From Protonemura montana (taxonomy: Eukaryota; Arthropoda; Insecta; Plecoptera; Nemouridae), in contig OX387610.1 of the NCBI GenBank assembly GCA_947568835.1, positions 5,620,001 to 5,684,000 of the forward strand: a stretch of DNA of 64,000 nt, read 5' to 3'. A program made the translations under genes and the position numbers. Shown one piece after another: positions 11,133 to 22,530 of the stretch (its first letter is position 1; every line of letters begins with the position of its first letter). Under the pieces are notes generated by a model. That model was not told the origin of the DNA. It ran no database searches and saw only the letters and a list, made by a program, of their open reading frames with translations.

Positions 11133-11802
11133 CCAGTGGCATAGGTTTAAAATTTCCTGACAAATTTGTGTAAACGTCAAAAACAAATTAACCACTTCAA
11201 ATATGATCAACATCAACAAAATGTTGTATTATCGTTAAAACGTTAAACGACAATGAAAGTCTAAGCTGCCATATAAGCCCTTAACAGAAATAAAGTTGAT
11301 ACCAAACATTGCTCCTTTAGAATTACACTGGAAAATCATCTGAGACAACCTCGTCAAACAGCACTTCCAGACCTAATCAGATAAAACCCTCCTCGTCCTA
11401 TATTCCCCTTTTCCCCCCAACTTTCCCACGTGCCCCAAAGAATCTGTTAATTAAATTTCGCCCGCCGTCTTTTTGTCTTCGACGCTCTCAGGAAGCGTCC
11501 CTTGTCACGACGGCGACGCCATTGATCGACCCCCCCCCCCCCCCCCCCCCGTCCCTTCATCTTACCGTATCATCGGCCCGGGCCACGTCGACATCCTGTG
11601 AATGACAAGCAAAGGAGACTTTACGCCACTGAAAATTGCAGATAGAGCTCCTGTCCGTTAAATTTCGGAAATATCTAATATAATCATTGTCTTTCAAATG
11701 AACTCGAATAGGTGTCTTAGAAGTTAGAATATTCATAGAACTCCAATCAAAATTACTGTCAGGCACGTGCTGCTTTAGACTGTGCTTCTTTGGGATGAAT
11801 CA
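11133..11802. other. Unassigned DNA with a C homopolymer
   Basis: An uninterrupted run of 21 C lies at 11530-11550, within a pyrimidine-rich stretch from about 11395. No gene seen. Confidence 0.6.
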
Positions 11803-12095
11803 GGTCTTTGCCAGAATCAGGTTTTTGACAGAATCAGGTTTGTGACAATATCAAACCAATTGCCGAATCGGGCCTTTCTGGTTCGGGCCATCGTAATTCG
11901 GGAATTATCGATTCGGGTAAATGATTTGGGTCGTGATTATTTGGGCCTTTGCTGATTCGGGCTTTGCTAATTCGCGCAGTGATAATTCGGGCTTCTATTA
12001 TTCCAAACATAATGATTTTGGGCCGTTATTTTTCGGGCCGCGGTGTTTCGGGCCGTGGTGTTTGGGACCGTGATGAACCGCAGGCCGTTATGAAA
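11803..12095. repeat. Degenerate short-period array built on TTCGGGCC
   Basis: GAATCAGGTCTTTGCCA-type words grade into ATTCGGGCC/ATTCGGGCT/TTTCGGGCCGTGGTG words, repeated about every 15-25 bases with many substitutions. The unit drifts along the array from AATCAGG to TTCGGGCCG. It looks like an old, decayed minisatellite. A 143-codon frame at 11949-12380 starts in the array and crosses a G homopolymer, so I do not call it a gene. Confidence 0.6.
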
Positions 12096-12226
12096 CTAGC
12101 CGCCAACAAACGGGCTCCGTTGCCGCCGCGTTGGCGTTTTGCCCTCGATTCGCTCTCGACTGAAATTCAGTCGACGACGATGCGAATTTTATGGAAATCG
12201 CTTCGGGGGTACGCGCCGAGCCCCCG

Positions 12227-12228
<2 letters not shown>

Positions 12229-12258
<30 letters not shown>
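12229..12258 (+). repeat. Poly-G run (30 G)
   Basis: Thirty uninterrupted G follow CCCCCGTT. This is the longest homopolymer in the window. Run length may not be reliable in the assembly. Confidence 0.85.
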
Positions 12259-12260
<2 letters not shown>

Positions 12261-12504
12261 ATAATTTTTACTATCTGTCCGAACCAGATTGTTTGGCTTA
12301 ATTTATATATCGAGTCGAGTTGGTTTGGGGCCATTTGCCGCGAAAGTCGAGGAACAATTTTATTAGTTGAAACTCTTTGAAATTGAGTTCGAAATGGCTG
12401 CAGGCATTTTTCTTGCTTGAATTCGACTTTTTTTGTATAAACAAACTGTACGAATAAAGTATTCTAGGTTTCCAAGAACCCTTGCTTCTGTCGGTGACAA
12501 GATT

Positions 12505-12815
12505 GTGAGTACTTGATGATACTAGCATCGAGTTTATAAGTAAACTCAGAGGACCAGCGTTAATGTTAAACTTTCTGCTGAGCTAACGAGCCGGTGACAC
12601 GTGGTAACGGTAAGTGCCTTCGATGGCGCTTGCGGCTGGCCTTTTTAACAAGCCTCTACAATTAAGTAATTACTACTCTAGATATCGGTACATGTTTATC
12701 GAACGTCGAGGCACTAAAAATATGAATTGAGCGTAAACCGGTCACAAATGCAAGAAATCTGCGAAGTATTACGAAATCAAATTTCTATTACCTATATTCA
12801 ACTTCATTTTTTTTC
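12505..12815 (-). mobile_element. Small-element family A, long copy
   Basis: It runs from GATGATACTAGCATCGAGTT through GAGGACCAGCGTTAATG, GCTGAGCTAACGAGCCGG, ACGTGGTAACGG, GATGGCGCTTGCGGC, AACAAGCCTCTACAA, GATATCGGTACATG, TTGAGCGTAAACCGGTC and AAATCTGCGAAG. It is one of the two most complete copies. The family's ends carry ACTAG words (GATGATACTAG here, CTAGTATTATCATCG at 39300), hinting at terminal inverted repeats. No frame. Confidence 0.7.
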
Positions 12816-12818
12816 GGT

Positions 12819-12992
12819 AAAGCCGGTGGTCACCTTGGTACTCACAATACAAGAGTCCGCTCTGGGTTACCCCGCTCCCTTTTAGGCTAGGTTAGGTTCC
12901 TCATCATCCTGATCCAACCATTCTCAGTCTCATTAGACCAGTGCCGCATGTTTCGTTGGCAAAACAGTGCCTCGTTGATCCATAACAATCAA
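12819..12992 (+). mobile_element. 5S-SINE 3' half
   Basis: AAGCCGGTGGTCACCTTGGT, then CTTTTAGGCTAGGTTAGG, TTAGACCAGTGCCGCATG and ACAGTGCCTCGTTGAT match the distal half of the SINE. It abuts family A with no gap, suggesting insertion of one into the other or a shared breakpoint. Confidence 0.75.
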
Positions 12993-13366
12993 GAATTCCG
13001 GTAAAAAATGTTTATTAAGGCACTGAAATGCAATTATTTTACACTTTCAAGCATCTGTTTACAAAATTTACAAGCCAACATCATTATCACTAACATCAAA
13101 AACGTAAAAGGGCGAGCCACATCCTTGAAACTCACTTTCATCCATATCCCAAACGCACTTAATTTCCCAATTTCGGAGGCTGTAAATCGAGTTTGCCGGT
13201 CGGCCACAAAGAGGCGTAATAATCCCCCCCGTATGCCGAACAACACCGAGCGCTAGGGCGCGTTAACACGGGGGGCAAAGATTGCAACAAGCCCGTTGCT
13301 TCGCCGGGGGCGGTACTTTTTAAGGGGGTCATCAACTACCGACAACAATCTAATAATGGCGTCGGC
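12993..13366. other. Unassigned DNA
   Basis: Overlapping frames of 82 (plus) and 70 (minus) codons at 13008-13256 mirror each other and have no recognisable domain. Confidence 0.4.
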
Positions 13367-13392
13367 GGGGGGGGGGGGGGGGGGGGGGGGGG
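13367..13392 (+). repeat. Poly-G run (26 G)
   Basis: Twenty-six uninterrupted G follow GGCGTCGGC. It is the third long G/C run within 1.9 kb. Confidence 0.85.
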
Positions 13393-14808
13393 TGGCGGGA
13401 ATTTGTAGGGCTCCTTAGTTGGGCTAGGCTTATCATTTCGCGTCAAGGGTCATAGCTCTTTTTAAGGTGCTGTGAACGTCCGGTTTTTGGGTTGCAAACT
13501 CAGTTATCGTGCCCCGCTAGGAAAAGTTTTTAAATATTTTGATAGTTAGATTCATATGACATGAAAATTTAAGTATTTTCATCAAAAATGAAAAAAAAAA
13601 AAAACAGTTAAGTTTACTAATAAAATATATGGTTTCATTCGACCGATCAAATGAGCTATTGGAGCAAAGTTGACCGGATGACCTTGAGAAAAAATTAAAA
13701 AGTTACTTCAATGTTAAATTGGCATATTTTAGCAACCAAAATTTCTGGTTCGTTTTTTCCACAAGTTTTTCTTGTATTTCAAAATGTTTTTTACTTTTCT
13801 ACGAAAGTATTACCCGGAATTACCCAGAAACATTACCCGGATGGGTTTTTGGCGGAAAAGAAAAATCTTCACTTCGATAAAAATTTGAATTTGAAAAATA
13901 TCAAAGCTTCTTTATTGCCTCCGCTTGGTAGAATTATTCTCAGAAAATTGTGAAACAAAATCCATTTTTATCTTAATTACAAAGCATCTTTTGCTGAAAT
14001 GTATTAATAAACCCTGCTTATAATTTGCCTATAATTTTAATATTGCTGGACTATCATAGCAATGAAAGATAACTATTTTCTTCTATGTAACAGGGAGTTA
14101 ATTAACTGGCGTATGAGGCTCCCTAAACTTAAAATGCTGTTTTGTCTCTCTTCTAAGCTTTTTTTTTTCAGCAAACATGGTTTTTTGACATGTTTTTCTT
14201 GCGTTTGCAGTGCTAATTTTTTTCACCGCTTGACGTTTTGTGTATTTTGTGGGAAATTTATCAAGGCGACGTTGCCTCGGGCGCTCTGTCTTTTGTTGTT
14301 CTTGCTTATTCCACCGAATTTTCTGCAAAAAAGAAAATTGTTATATTTTTTATTTTTTTTTCGCTGATTCGGCATCTGGTTTTTGAATTTGTAAAAAATA
14401 TCTGTCTCAGTCGCGCTGAACTGTACGACCATGGAACTGTGTTTTGAAAGGCCGGCAAAAGAAGTCGAAATCGCGGTCGATTTGGACCGTGATATTATTG
14501 TAAAGTGAATTTGAATTGTTGGATATTTATAGATTATTTATATTTTACTTTTATGGTCTTATTGGAAATAGCCCGAGGAACTTTATTATGTAAACTGTGA
14601 GGTCATGCACGGAAAAATATGATTACTATACAACCAAATCAAACATGTTCCAACGCATAATAAAAATTGAAAATACATTTTTTGATGTTCAAGAGAAAGA
14701 TAATTACTTGTAAATGTGTATTTCTGTAGCAGATCTGAGATAAAACAGTTAAACAATCGTTCATTCTGTGTGAGATCTTTTTACCTACTCAACATCGAAC
14801 GAGATTGC
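13393..14808. other. AT-rich non-coding DNA
   Basis: Short frames overlap on both strands at 14062-14447 and look like chance. A strong acceptor-like tract (TTTTTTTTTTCAG) ends at 14171, but the frame after it stops within a few codons. Confidence 0.45.
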
Positions 14809-15125
14809 GTGTTAGAAACACCGGTCTTCTTGAGATCACCGAAGTTAAGCAACACTGCGCTTGGTCAGGTATTGGATGGGTGACCATCATACACATGACC
14901 AGTTCTGTTCGGGAGAGAGGTTGGAAGGATGAAAGTTAGTACTGCAACTTCATTCGTCTTGCTTATCAACCTCTTGACAGCATCGATTTTTGGAGGAATC
15001 CTGTTGTTCGCGTTGTACCGTCCTTCGGAAGGGACGTTAAGCCGGTGGTCCCCTTGGTGCTCTTCGACAGTTGTAGACTACGTGCCGGCACCAGGTTTCT
15101 TCTCTTCCATTCTAGGCTAGGTTAC
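14809..15125 (+). mobile_element. 5S-derived SINE, tail truncated
   Basis: The leader (AGAAACACCGGTC) is followed by the 5S head GAGATCACCGAAGTTAAGC, TATTGGATGGGTGACC, and the body with GTTCGGGAGAGAGGTTGG, AACCTCTTGACAGCATCG, CCTTCGGAAGGGACGTTAAG and CCGGTGGTCCCC. It ends soon after CTAGGCTAGGTTA; the CCATTAGACCAGTG tail is missing. Confidence 0.85.
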
Positions 15126-17569
15126 AATGAATATAAACTCATTAACCGAAGCAATCAGCAACACAACAAAGAAATATATCAATTTTATGTACTAAACACA
15201 TACAAGTTTTAAATGTGTAACATTTTGACATGTTCAAAATCCCCTACGCACGGTTCAATCGCACCCCTAGAATTCAGAACCGCGTTTTGCGAACCAAAAA
15301 TGTATGTATATCGAAAATGAAATCTCAGACAAGCGGCCGTCCGATTACACAGAACGGACATAAAGGCGCTGTGAATTTCAACCCTTTTCATGCCACCCGA
15401 CGCTAAATTTAGATACAATTTACACGGTGTCAAGGGGTTGGGGCAGAACTGTCACCCCCAACTCCCTCCCCCTTTCACCCCTCGTCCACCCACACTCCCG
15501 TGGCAGAATATTGCCGAGCCGGCGCCTGGAGAGATTAATTGGCTTCCCTGTTTTAATTCCATTTAAAAGTCGATTATTTTAGGGTGGTGGTACGCGCGTT
15601 TTGCGCCATTTGGTTGGTACGTCCGGAAACGTTTTTGTCTGTGACGGCCGCAGGTGTGAGGCCGGATATTTGGTAGCGCTCGTTTGTTGGTTTTTTTTTT
15701 GGTTATTTTAGCGGTTGGCAAGAGTGATTTTGGTTATCTGTGTTGAAGATATCATGTGTTCCGAATCTGTAAGTTATGTTTTTTTTTAAACACATTTTTC
15801 CTTTTTTTTTGTGTTTGCATAGTGACAAAATGTGTAAAACTATATGTTTATACTCTCAAAAACTTTGAACTTTTGACTTATTTTAGTCCAAAAATTAGGC
15901 TCTTTGAAAGTGAAAATCATCTTTTGGCTTGAACGCGTTAAGAATTTTTACAAGAAAAAGAGTCCACTAAGAAAAATACCCCTTCGGAGTTCTCGCAAAT
16001 TGTGACCGAACATTTCCTCAATCGGTTGTAGACATCAACTGTTTATTTTCCGCCTCGCAAAATGTTCGCTAATATTTTCGTAATTTTATCACCCGATATC
16101 ATAAAAAAAAATCCGCGGTATCTCAATCACATTTTTCGTTTCTCACACCGAGCGCCAAACTTTTTACAACATCTGCCACATGGAAAACTTGTCTACACTT
16201 ACCGCCTACGTGTACACAGGTACCACTCTCTTTGCTCTTGTATTATCCACCTTTACGACACAAAACATGCAAACATTTACCTTTTATAAGTTTCCTCTCC
16301 GAGGTATTAAAACTCAAAAGTAATAAAAACCATTCAGCCTTGACTGCAAATGATATCACAGAAAACAACCGCAAGTCTTGTCGACAATCACTGCCACGAG
16401 AGTGTCTCAGACTGCTTTTTTTTTTTAAAGAAAAAAATAACGAAACAAGCCACATGTATAATCCAACGTTGTCCGTGCACTTGTCCATTGTTTTGTAGTT
16501 GGCGATTGTTAGTAAACTGGTTCTGCTACTGTCACTGCAGGGTTTGCATTGTCAATACTAATTACTCTTAGATACCTTGTTTAATAGCCGTTTTCTGGGT
16601 TTGAGCGACGGTTTGTTTCAAAGCGTTTGAAAATGTTAGTTCCATATTGGCCGCTTGGGTGAGAATAGCGCTAGCACGGCAAGAATGGCTGGTGTTTGGT
16701 TATTTTTTTTAAATTTCGTTGCTGAACTTTTTTAGCTTTGCTTCATGTCGCCGAGTTGCAATACTTGCAGAGTTGGTAATGGTGAGGATTAGGTAGTCTT
16801 TTTCTGTTTTCTACAGAAAAATTGAGTCCAATCATAAAAATACACGATTTATTTTAGTTGCAATGTTGCCAGTTGCTGGTTTCATGACTCTAACATTTGA
16901 AAAAGAATCTGTACAATTCCTAGGAAGGAGTTTTTAAAGAGTTTTATGTATAAAAATCAACAGCAACGGTTTAAAAAAATAGAAAACAATTTCAAAAAGC
17001 TGATACTTTTATGAGAACGGCATTTTTTGTCACAATTTTCGAGTCTTGACCTAGGCATGACACATGGCCTAGTCTTGTCAAGCATGACCATGAAAATCGC
17101 CATTATGACCATTATAGACGTATATACATTTTTCAATTTTGCACCAAAACTGTAAAATTTTCGAAGATAAATAATTTTAACATTTCTATTCCTAATCCAC
17201 GTACTAATTACAAAGAATTACAATAAATACCTCCTGTTTTTGACGCAGCAATCAACAGATTGTCAGAGCAATGTTCAATATACAAGCCGCTACAACAGGC
17301 TACATACCGATGTAGATGGCTATAACATGTGCATCCTTAAGAAACACAGGCTGTTGTGGAACTTGTAAAAATGGTTAATTAATATTAATTAATGATATTT
17401 TTTTTTATTAACATTAAACAGAACTGTTAAATAAATTAGTGGGACATATACTTCCCACTAATACTCAGTCGAAAAATATACCCAAATAAAGTTGCACAGC
17501 GATTTGATAAATGGGAAAACGTGTTCGCACTAACCAAGAAAAAGAACAACCATCTATAATTACATAATA
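15126..17569. other. Unassigned DNA, AT-rich with one GC-rich patch
   Basis: About 15420-15660 is GC-richer (CTCCCTCCCCCTTTCACC) without a frame. Frames at 15209, 16062, 16232 and 16350 overlap one another and look like chance. No RNA gene was seen. Confidence 0.45.
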
Positions 17570-17690
17570 ACGAGGTAAAGTATCGATACGTGTATTTGAA
17601 TCGTGGAAATTAGTGTCAAAGACGATACGTTTTAGCGCAAACCACGCTCATATCCGAGTAATCTGTGAGAAATTATGAAAACAAATATTT
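17570..17690. mobile_element. Family A fragment
   Basis: GTATCGATACGTGTATTTGA, GCGCAAACCACGCTC and CCGAGTAATCTGTGAGAAAT match the inner and end part of family A. The rest is absent. Confidence 0.4.
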
Positions 17691-17703
17691 TACCTTTCAA
17701 AAA

Positions 17704-17932
17704 GACGTTTATGATGGTTTTTAGACTCATGTCTACTTGATTTATCCTTAGCACTAGTTTTAAGAAAAACTATTTGAAATGAGTTTTGAATGCTAAGTAA
17801 AGGACTAAGTAAGCTAAGGACTGCTCTAACCCTTGAAGAAGTAACTATTATATGTTACGAAACGTCGGGAAATTTAGTTGTCCTTTACTTAGCATTCAAA
17901 ACCCATTTCAAATAGTTTTTCTTAAAAAAACG
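17704..17932. mobile_element. Foldback element, family B copy 1
   Basis: The left arm TTTTAAGAAAAACTATTTGA, then AATGAGTTTTGAATGCTAAG, is repeated in inverse as CTTAGCATTCAAAACCCATT, then TCAAATAGTTTTTCTTAAAA. The core between the arms includes GTTACGAAACGTCGGGAAAT. It starts GATGGTTTTTAGACTCATG, as does the copy at 30098. There is no coding capacity. The arms could form a hairpin of roughly 50 base pairs. Confidence 0.75.
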
Positions 17933-18035
17933 GTTACTCCATCTAGTAGCTACTACCATATATAGCCGGTGATCGGCCGGTAATTTCTATGGTTGGGTTT
18001 TTCCAAAATGTTTAACTATAAGTAATTGATCTCTA

Positions 18036-18160
18036 GCCCACAGAAACATCTGAATTTCACTGCATGTGATTGGAAGTCGCCATGGCAATAATTTCAACTA
18101 ACACTTCAACTAGGAGGCGAGATTTTAGTAAAAGCTTACCTAACTAAACCTATAAACCCA
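18036..18160. repeat. Dispersed repeat C, copy 1
   Basis: CACAGAAACATCTGAATTTC, then TGATTGGAAGTCGCCATGG, AATTTCAACTAACACTTCAA and GCGAGATTTTAGTAAAA match 54135-54250 along the whole stretch. No function is apparent. Confidence 0.65.
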
Positions 18161-18279
18161 AAAGTTTCAGTTTTATTTCATCTCAAGCCTGAACAAACTC
18201 TAGTCGTAGACCGCATAATCTTGTCATCCAGTTCTTGAGAACAAGGTAGTGATGGCAACCGAAGGACGTGGCCAGCATC

Positions 18280-18420
18280 GTAAAGTGCATCTTACGTGCA
18301 AGTGCAATTGCACCCGAGTGCAAGGATGCATGCCGAGACCACGATGCACCGTGCGATTGCACTTCATGGGCATTTCGATGCGTTTGCTGGCTAGGTTGTG
18401 TGATTTCAAGCAGCATTTAG
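18280..18420. other. GTGCA-rich patch with a 12-bp palindrome
   Basis: The perfect palindrome GTGCAATTGCAC lies at 18302-18313 and is surrounded by GTGCAAG, GATGCATG, GATGCACCG and GCGATTGCAC words. A similar patch with the same palindrome is at 20559-20570. Overlapping minus-strand frames of 77 and 61 codons are probably chance. Confidence 0.5.
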
Positions 18421-18540
18421 TTTAATCATCGAGTTTATAGGTTTTGTCAGAGTCTCAGCGCTGATGTTAAAGTGTCTTCGCGAAAATTACCGACCGTTGA
18501 CCGAAAACTGGTGATGCGCACAGATGGAGCCACCATCAGT
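18421..18540. mobile_element. Family A remnant, interior deleted
   Basis: AATCATCGAGTTTATAGGTT, AGTCTCAGCGCTGATGTTAA and, after a deletion, AGATGGAGCCACCATCAG are the two ends of family A brought close together. Confidence 0.5.
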
Positions 18541-19431
18541 TTGTGCGTTTGAAATTCATTCCGTATTTTTTTTTCATATTTCTATAAAAAAAAGCCCACA
18601 ATTACTGGTATTCCAGCAATATAAAACTCATTTCACAAAACTTTCATACAACTAACACAATTTATTTGAATCTGCCATTAACTATCCTGTGATTTGCAAT
18701 AAATAAATTTTTTATATTTACACAGTGGCTAATTAAGACACTCAAACTAAAATCTAAAACTAAGAATCAGAAAGTAACAGCGAAATGTGTCCAAGAATGC
18801 TATGAAAAACAATAAATGGTCGTTTCTGAGTAAGAATGGGTGATTTAAATATGTCTTTAGACCCACCAGTAAATGCAGAACGAGCTGCATCTGTAAAAAT
18901 GCATTGTCGGATGCACCTGACAAGTCTGCTTGCAAGTTCCATGATGGATCGAGATGAGATTTAAACCACGTATCAAGCTGTATATGACAATCTGACCACG
19001 AGTCTGTCGATCGGTTTTCTAGCTGTCGGATCGGCTTGGGGTCGCTAAGTTTTGATTTGTGAAGCGATTCGTAAGTAGGAATATCACGTGAACATAACCT
19101 ATATCTTGAAACTGGGTGAAATGTAGGTTGGAAGCTCCAGGAAAAATTGTCTCATAGATAGTATAAGAATTTTTTTTTTTTAATTTTTTTAGAATTTTGC
19201 TTGATGTGCTTATGTATGATTTTGCCACGCCTTTTGCTTTTGGAGCCATAAACCATAAACCAAAAGCCATTTTATCCATTTCCAGTGATGGACTTCTTGT
19301 ATTTGCGACACAATTTTAAAATTGCGTCATTTAATTCTTGAAATTGTGCAATAAAAATATATTCTCGACTTGCAATGTCTTGCATACATCCTGTTTTTGT
19401 AAACTAATGATTTGTTTATTTCTTGTTTCAG
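18541..19431. other. AT-rich non-coding DNA
   Basis: Overlapping minus-strand frames at 18747-18942 and 19019-19279 show no domain. Nothing else was seen before the candidate splice site at 19431. Confidence 0.4.
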
Positions 19432-19509
19432 GTAAGCTCATTACTCTTGGTACACTGACCTCGGTTGCAGTCGTTGCAAATTGAAGGCAATTATTTTCGA
19501 TCACTTCGA
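19432..19509 (+). other. Candidate recursive splice site with 78-base cryptic exon
   Basis: The tract TTTGTTTATTTCTTGTTTCAG ends at 19431 and is followed at once by GTAAGC. The junction CAG|GTAAGC is therefore both a 3' and a 5' splice site, the form of a recursive (ratchet) site. A second donor, CTTCGA|GTAAGT, begins at 19510, enclosing 78 bases. All three frames in those 78 bases contain stops, so a coding exon is unlikely; a non-coding exon or recursive-splicing exon fits better. Recursive sites are known in long introns of flies and vertebrates. The motif is seen directly; its use is inferred. Confidence 0.35.
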
Positions 19510-20540
19510 GTAAGTACACGCATGGATACCAACTGGAATTTAGGTGAAGGAGGAGGAGAGGAAATTATATTTTGTCCACGTTGATAGCTCGAACTCAGAT
19601 TGTCTGACAGTGATACAAATTTCTGCACCACTTTTCCCAGCTGTAACGTTGCTATTACAGTTGTTTCTTTGATATTATTTCAAAGCGACCTCTCTGGTGG
19701 GAGGGGGTACATTGTCCTTTGACCCCCCTCCCCCCTACCCCCTTATCAACACGATGCCCAAGGGAGAATTTAGGGACCGAAGGCTAATTCGAGATGAAAG
19801 GTGAACGCGCCATTTATTTTCCAGTATCTTATGATTAAAATTAAATAAACAAGTCCGCGAGGATTTCGCTTCTCTAACATCTTAAAGAAAGTGATATTAA
19901 CTTTTATAATTAAATTTGTGTCCGTATATTTTTTACGAGATTTGTTTGAAATGGTTGTATAAGGGTGGACTCAGCAGTCTTTGATATTTCATTAAAATGC
20001 GACGAAAATAGCAAATAAGGATTACCCAAAATATCAAACATAATTTTTGTGACAATTACATATCCTTGTGAGAGTGACAGTTTCAGGGTTCCTACTCAAA
20101 TTTGGAGAAAATTCTTCTGTTTTCTCCCTTGGATTCCTTTACCCCAAAATCTGCCCTCTCCCTCTCTCTATCTGTAGCTTTTTTTTAGTCACCTTTCTTC
20201 TAGTCGATGAGCCACACTTTACCTATGTACAGAGAATGTCAATGTCGATTACCTAAATATTTGCCAATCAAACTTTTTGCTAACCCTAAAAAAAAATCTT
20301 CAGTTACATATTTATTCAGGTGGTAAATTTTTAACCACCCCTGCCACCAAACGGATTTCTTTTCACTTCGAATTTTCATTCTCGAATGAAATTCAATTTT
20401 CCATCATGGTTCAAAATGTTTGTACATACCTAGAGACGTTAAAATACCTTCTTTGATAGTTTTCTTTTAGAATAAAGCCAATATAAGTAAAAAGACCAGC
20501 ACAGAACTTGCCGAATGATAACGAAATTCCACACGATTGG
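19510..20540. other. Unassigned DNA
   Basis: A pyrimidine-rich, C-run-broken stretch lies at about 19720-19743. Otherwise AT-rich with no gene. Confidence 0.45.
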
Positions 20541-20720
20541 GTTTTACTCGACGGGAAAGTGCAATTGCACTTATAACAACAGCTGCACACACGTAGACGT
20601 CAAACGTATTTTTAGATGCACTCAGAAAATGTACTCGAATTGCATTCGACTCGCGATGCACATATATCACGAACGATGCATTTTTACGAATTGCAGTTTG
20701 ATATTATATCGACCGTGGCT
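20541..20720. other. Second GTGCA-rich patch with the same palindrome
   Basis: AAGTGCAATTGCACTT surrounds the palindrome at 20559-20570. Words such as GATGCACTC, AATTGCATTCG, GATGCACATA and GATGCATTT follow. A third, looser patch (AGTGCAATGAACTGCATCA, GTTGCACTC, AATGCATGG) lies at about 21380-21610. Confidence 0.45.
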
Positions 20721-20789
20721 CGGAGCTATCGATGTGTTCTTGAAAAGAATCTTAAGATGGTTCATAAGATGGAAATGAACTCTTATAGG

Positions 20790-21060
20790 GCGATCAAATT
20801 CATCACCACTGGGTTTTTAGTTGGTCAGAGTCACAGCGCTAATGTGCCCCTTTTTTCAGGAAATATTTACAATTAATTAATATCGACTCCAAATATCGAT
20901 GCATATGTATAAATCGTTAAGTTTAGCATTAATAAGGATTAATTGTGCGTAAACCAATCTCAAATACGAGTAATCTGCGAGGAAAAACGAAATCAAATTT
21001 CTTTAACACACGAAACGACGGTGACTCCATCTCTTAGTAACCACCATTTTTGTCGGTAAA
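20790..21060 (-). mobile_element. Small-element family A copy
   Basis: It runs from TTTTTAGTTGGTCAGAGTC, ACAGCGCTAATGTG, through ATATCGATGCATATGTATAA, TAATTGTGCGTAAACCAATC, CGAGTAATCTGCGAGGAAAA and GACGGTGACTCCATCTCTTA to GTAACCACCATTTTT. The GCCGCAAGCGCCATCG segment is missing. It has the same orientation as 12505 and 39005. Confidence 0.6.
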
Positions 21061-22530
21061 GTAGTTAAAGGTTGGTACTTTTTGAGAAGACAGTTTGCAG
21101 TGCTGAGACGTGCTAAACCTGTTGGCCAGACTTTTGGCCTGATAAAGAGATAAACAAATTCAAAATATATTGTATTAAATTCGTTAAGTAAAGTCGGGTC
21201 TTCGCTCCGCTCGCTGTGTGAATGTCCAGGTATATGAAGACCATTACCTTAGACTTTTACCCTTTAAGATCACAAAAAAAAAAAATCTCTAGCTTATCAT
21301 CTCTCGTCATGACCGCATCAACATCTTCGACAAACGCGTTACCTCCCGACCTTCCTAGAACCAACCAGCCTCCACGTACAAGTGCAATGAACTGCATCAT
21401 ATACACTACAAAACTGAACGCTTAAAAGTGCATCCATCGTTGCACTCACCGGGGTGTTCAAAAGTGACCTTCACGCTTGCAATGCATGGTTGTAGCGCTA
21501 CATGCATTCATGGACCTTGGCAGCTGGCTGGCGACAACGGTCTTGACTTAGCTATTGTCGCCAAAATGGATACGGCTGCTTTAGGCAAGGCTTCGGTGCA
21601 ACTGCATATTTTGCTACAAGTTATGCGAGTTTAACGGAGATTCCCAATAAGGTCAGCTTGCCAGCTAGGTTGATTATAGAAATAAAAGACAGAAGGTGGA
21701 TTGTGGATATCTTGTGCAACGGATTGGAAGTTTGGATTCACCACTAGAATGGTACTTGGGATATTGGTATTGTCATCTTTCTCATTATAGAACTTAAAAT
21801 TGTACGTTTCGGAAATAATGAGCACGGTGTTTTGGCTATTATCTTTCACTATTTATTGATGTACTACTTTATTTGATTGGGGATTTACTTTTGTCATTAT
21901 CGAGTGAAACTTCTAATAAAACGCTAAATACATTCAATTATTGAAACTGGGAATTTTTGGAACCAGTAATACCTACTTAGAGAGCGAGTACATAGAGAGT
22001 TTATGGTTATAACCGCCACTCATAAAGGCCTATAAGACTTTATGGGGGATTGTTAAGTAGCTTAGAAGGCTGTGAGACGTCCATTTTGCTTAGAAAACGA
22101 GATGAAACCTGCTAGTATTTGTCAATATCTTGGTCAGGAACTTTGCAATTGGTTTTGTAGTACCATTGCAAAATTACCTTTTTATGTTCCAGAAGACTCG
22201 AACAGGTAAAACCCAAAATCATCGACCCATGAGGTCACAAAACTCGGCATAACGTCGATAAGCACAGAAAAGCGCCAGACTTGCACTTAGTCGAGATCGG
22301 AAAGGTTAGGTACACCCGAGTGGCGTTCCTTCTTATTCTTCATCTTCTTGGGCGTCGCGGTCGCTCGATTTATAGCTTGCCATTATTTCTCATCGACGAT
22401 TCAGCGCCGGAAATACTGATCCCTTTGGCGGAGCAATTCGGTCTTTCTATGGCCCACCCAGGGCTATGGCTAGAGGGCCACTACTGAAAAGAATGGACTT
22501 GTTCGTTTGGTTATATTTTCACAGTGCAAA
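21061..22530. other. Unassigned DNA
   Basis: Short frames at 21222, 21428 and 22281 (68 codons, in a GC-richer stretch) match nothing I know. The GTGCA-rich words noted at 21380-21610 fall here. Confidence 0.4.

Noticed and set aside
11949-12380. 143-codon plus-strand frame with a poly-glycine stretch
   Set aside because: It starts in a decayed short repeat and passes through a run of 30 G; low complexity.
14171-14230. Strong acceptor-like tract followed by ATGG
   Set aside because: The frame after the ATG stops within four codons and no donor follows at a sensible distance in an open frame.
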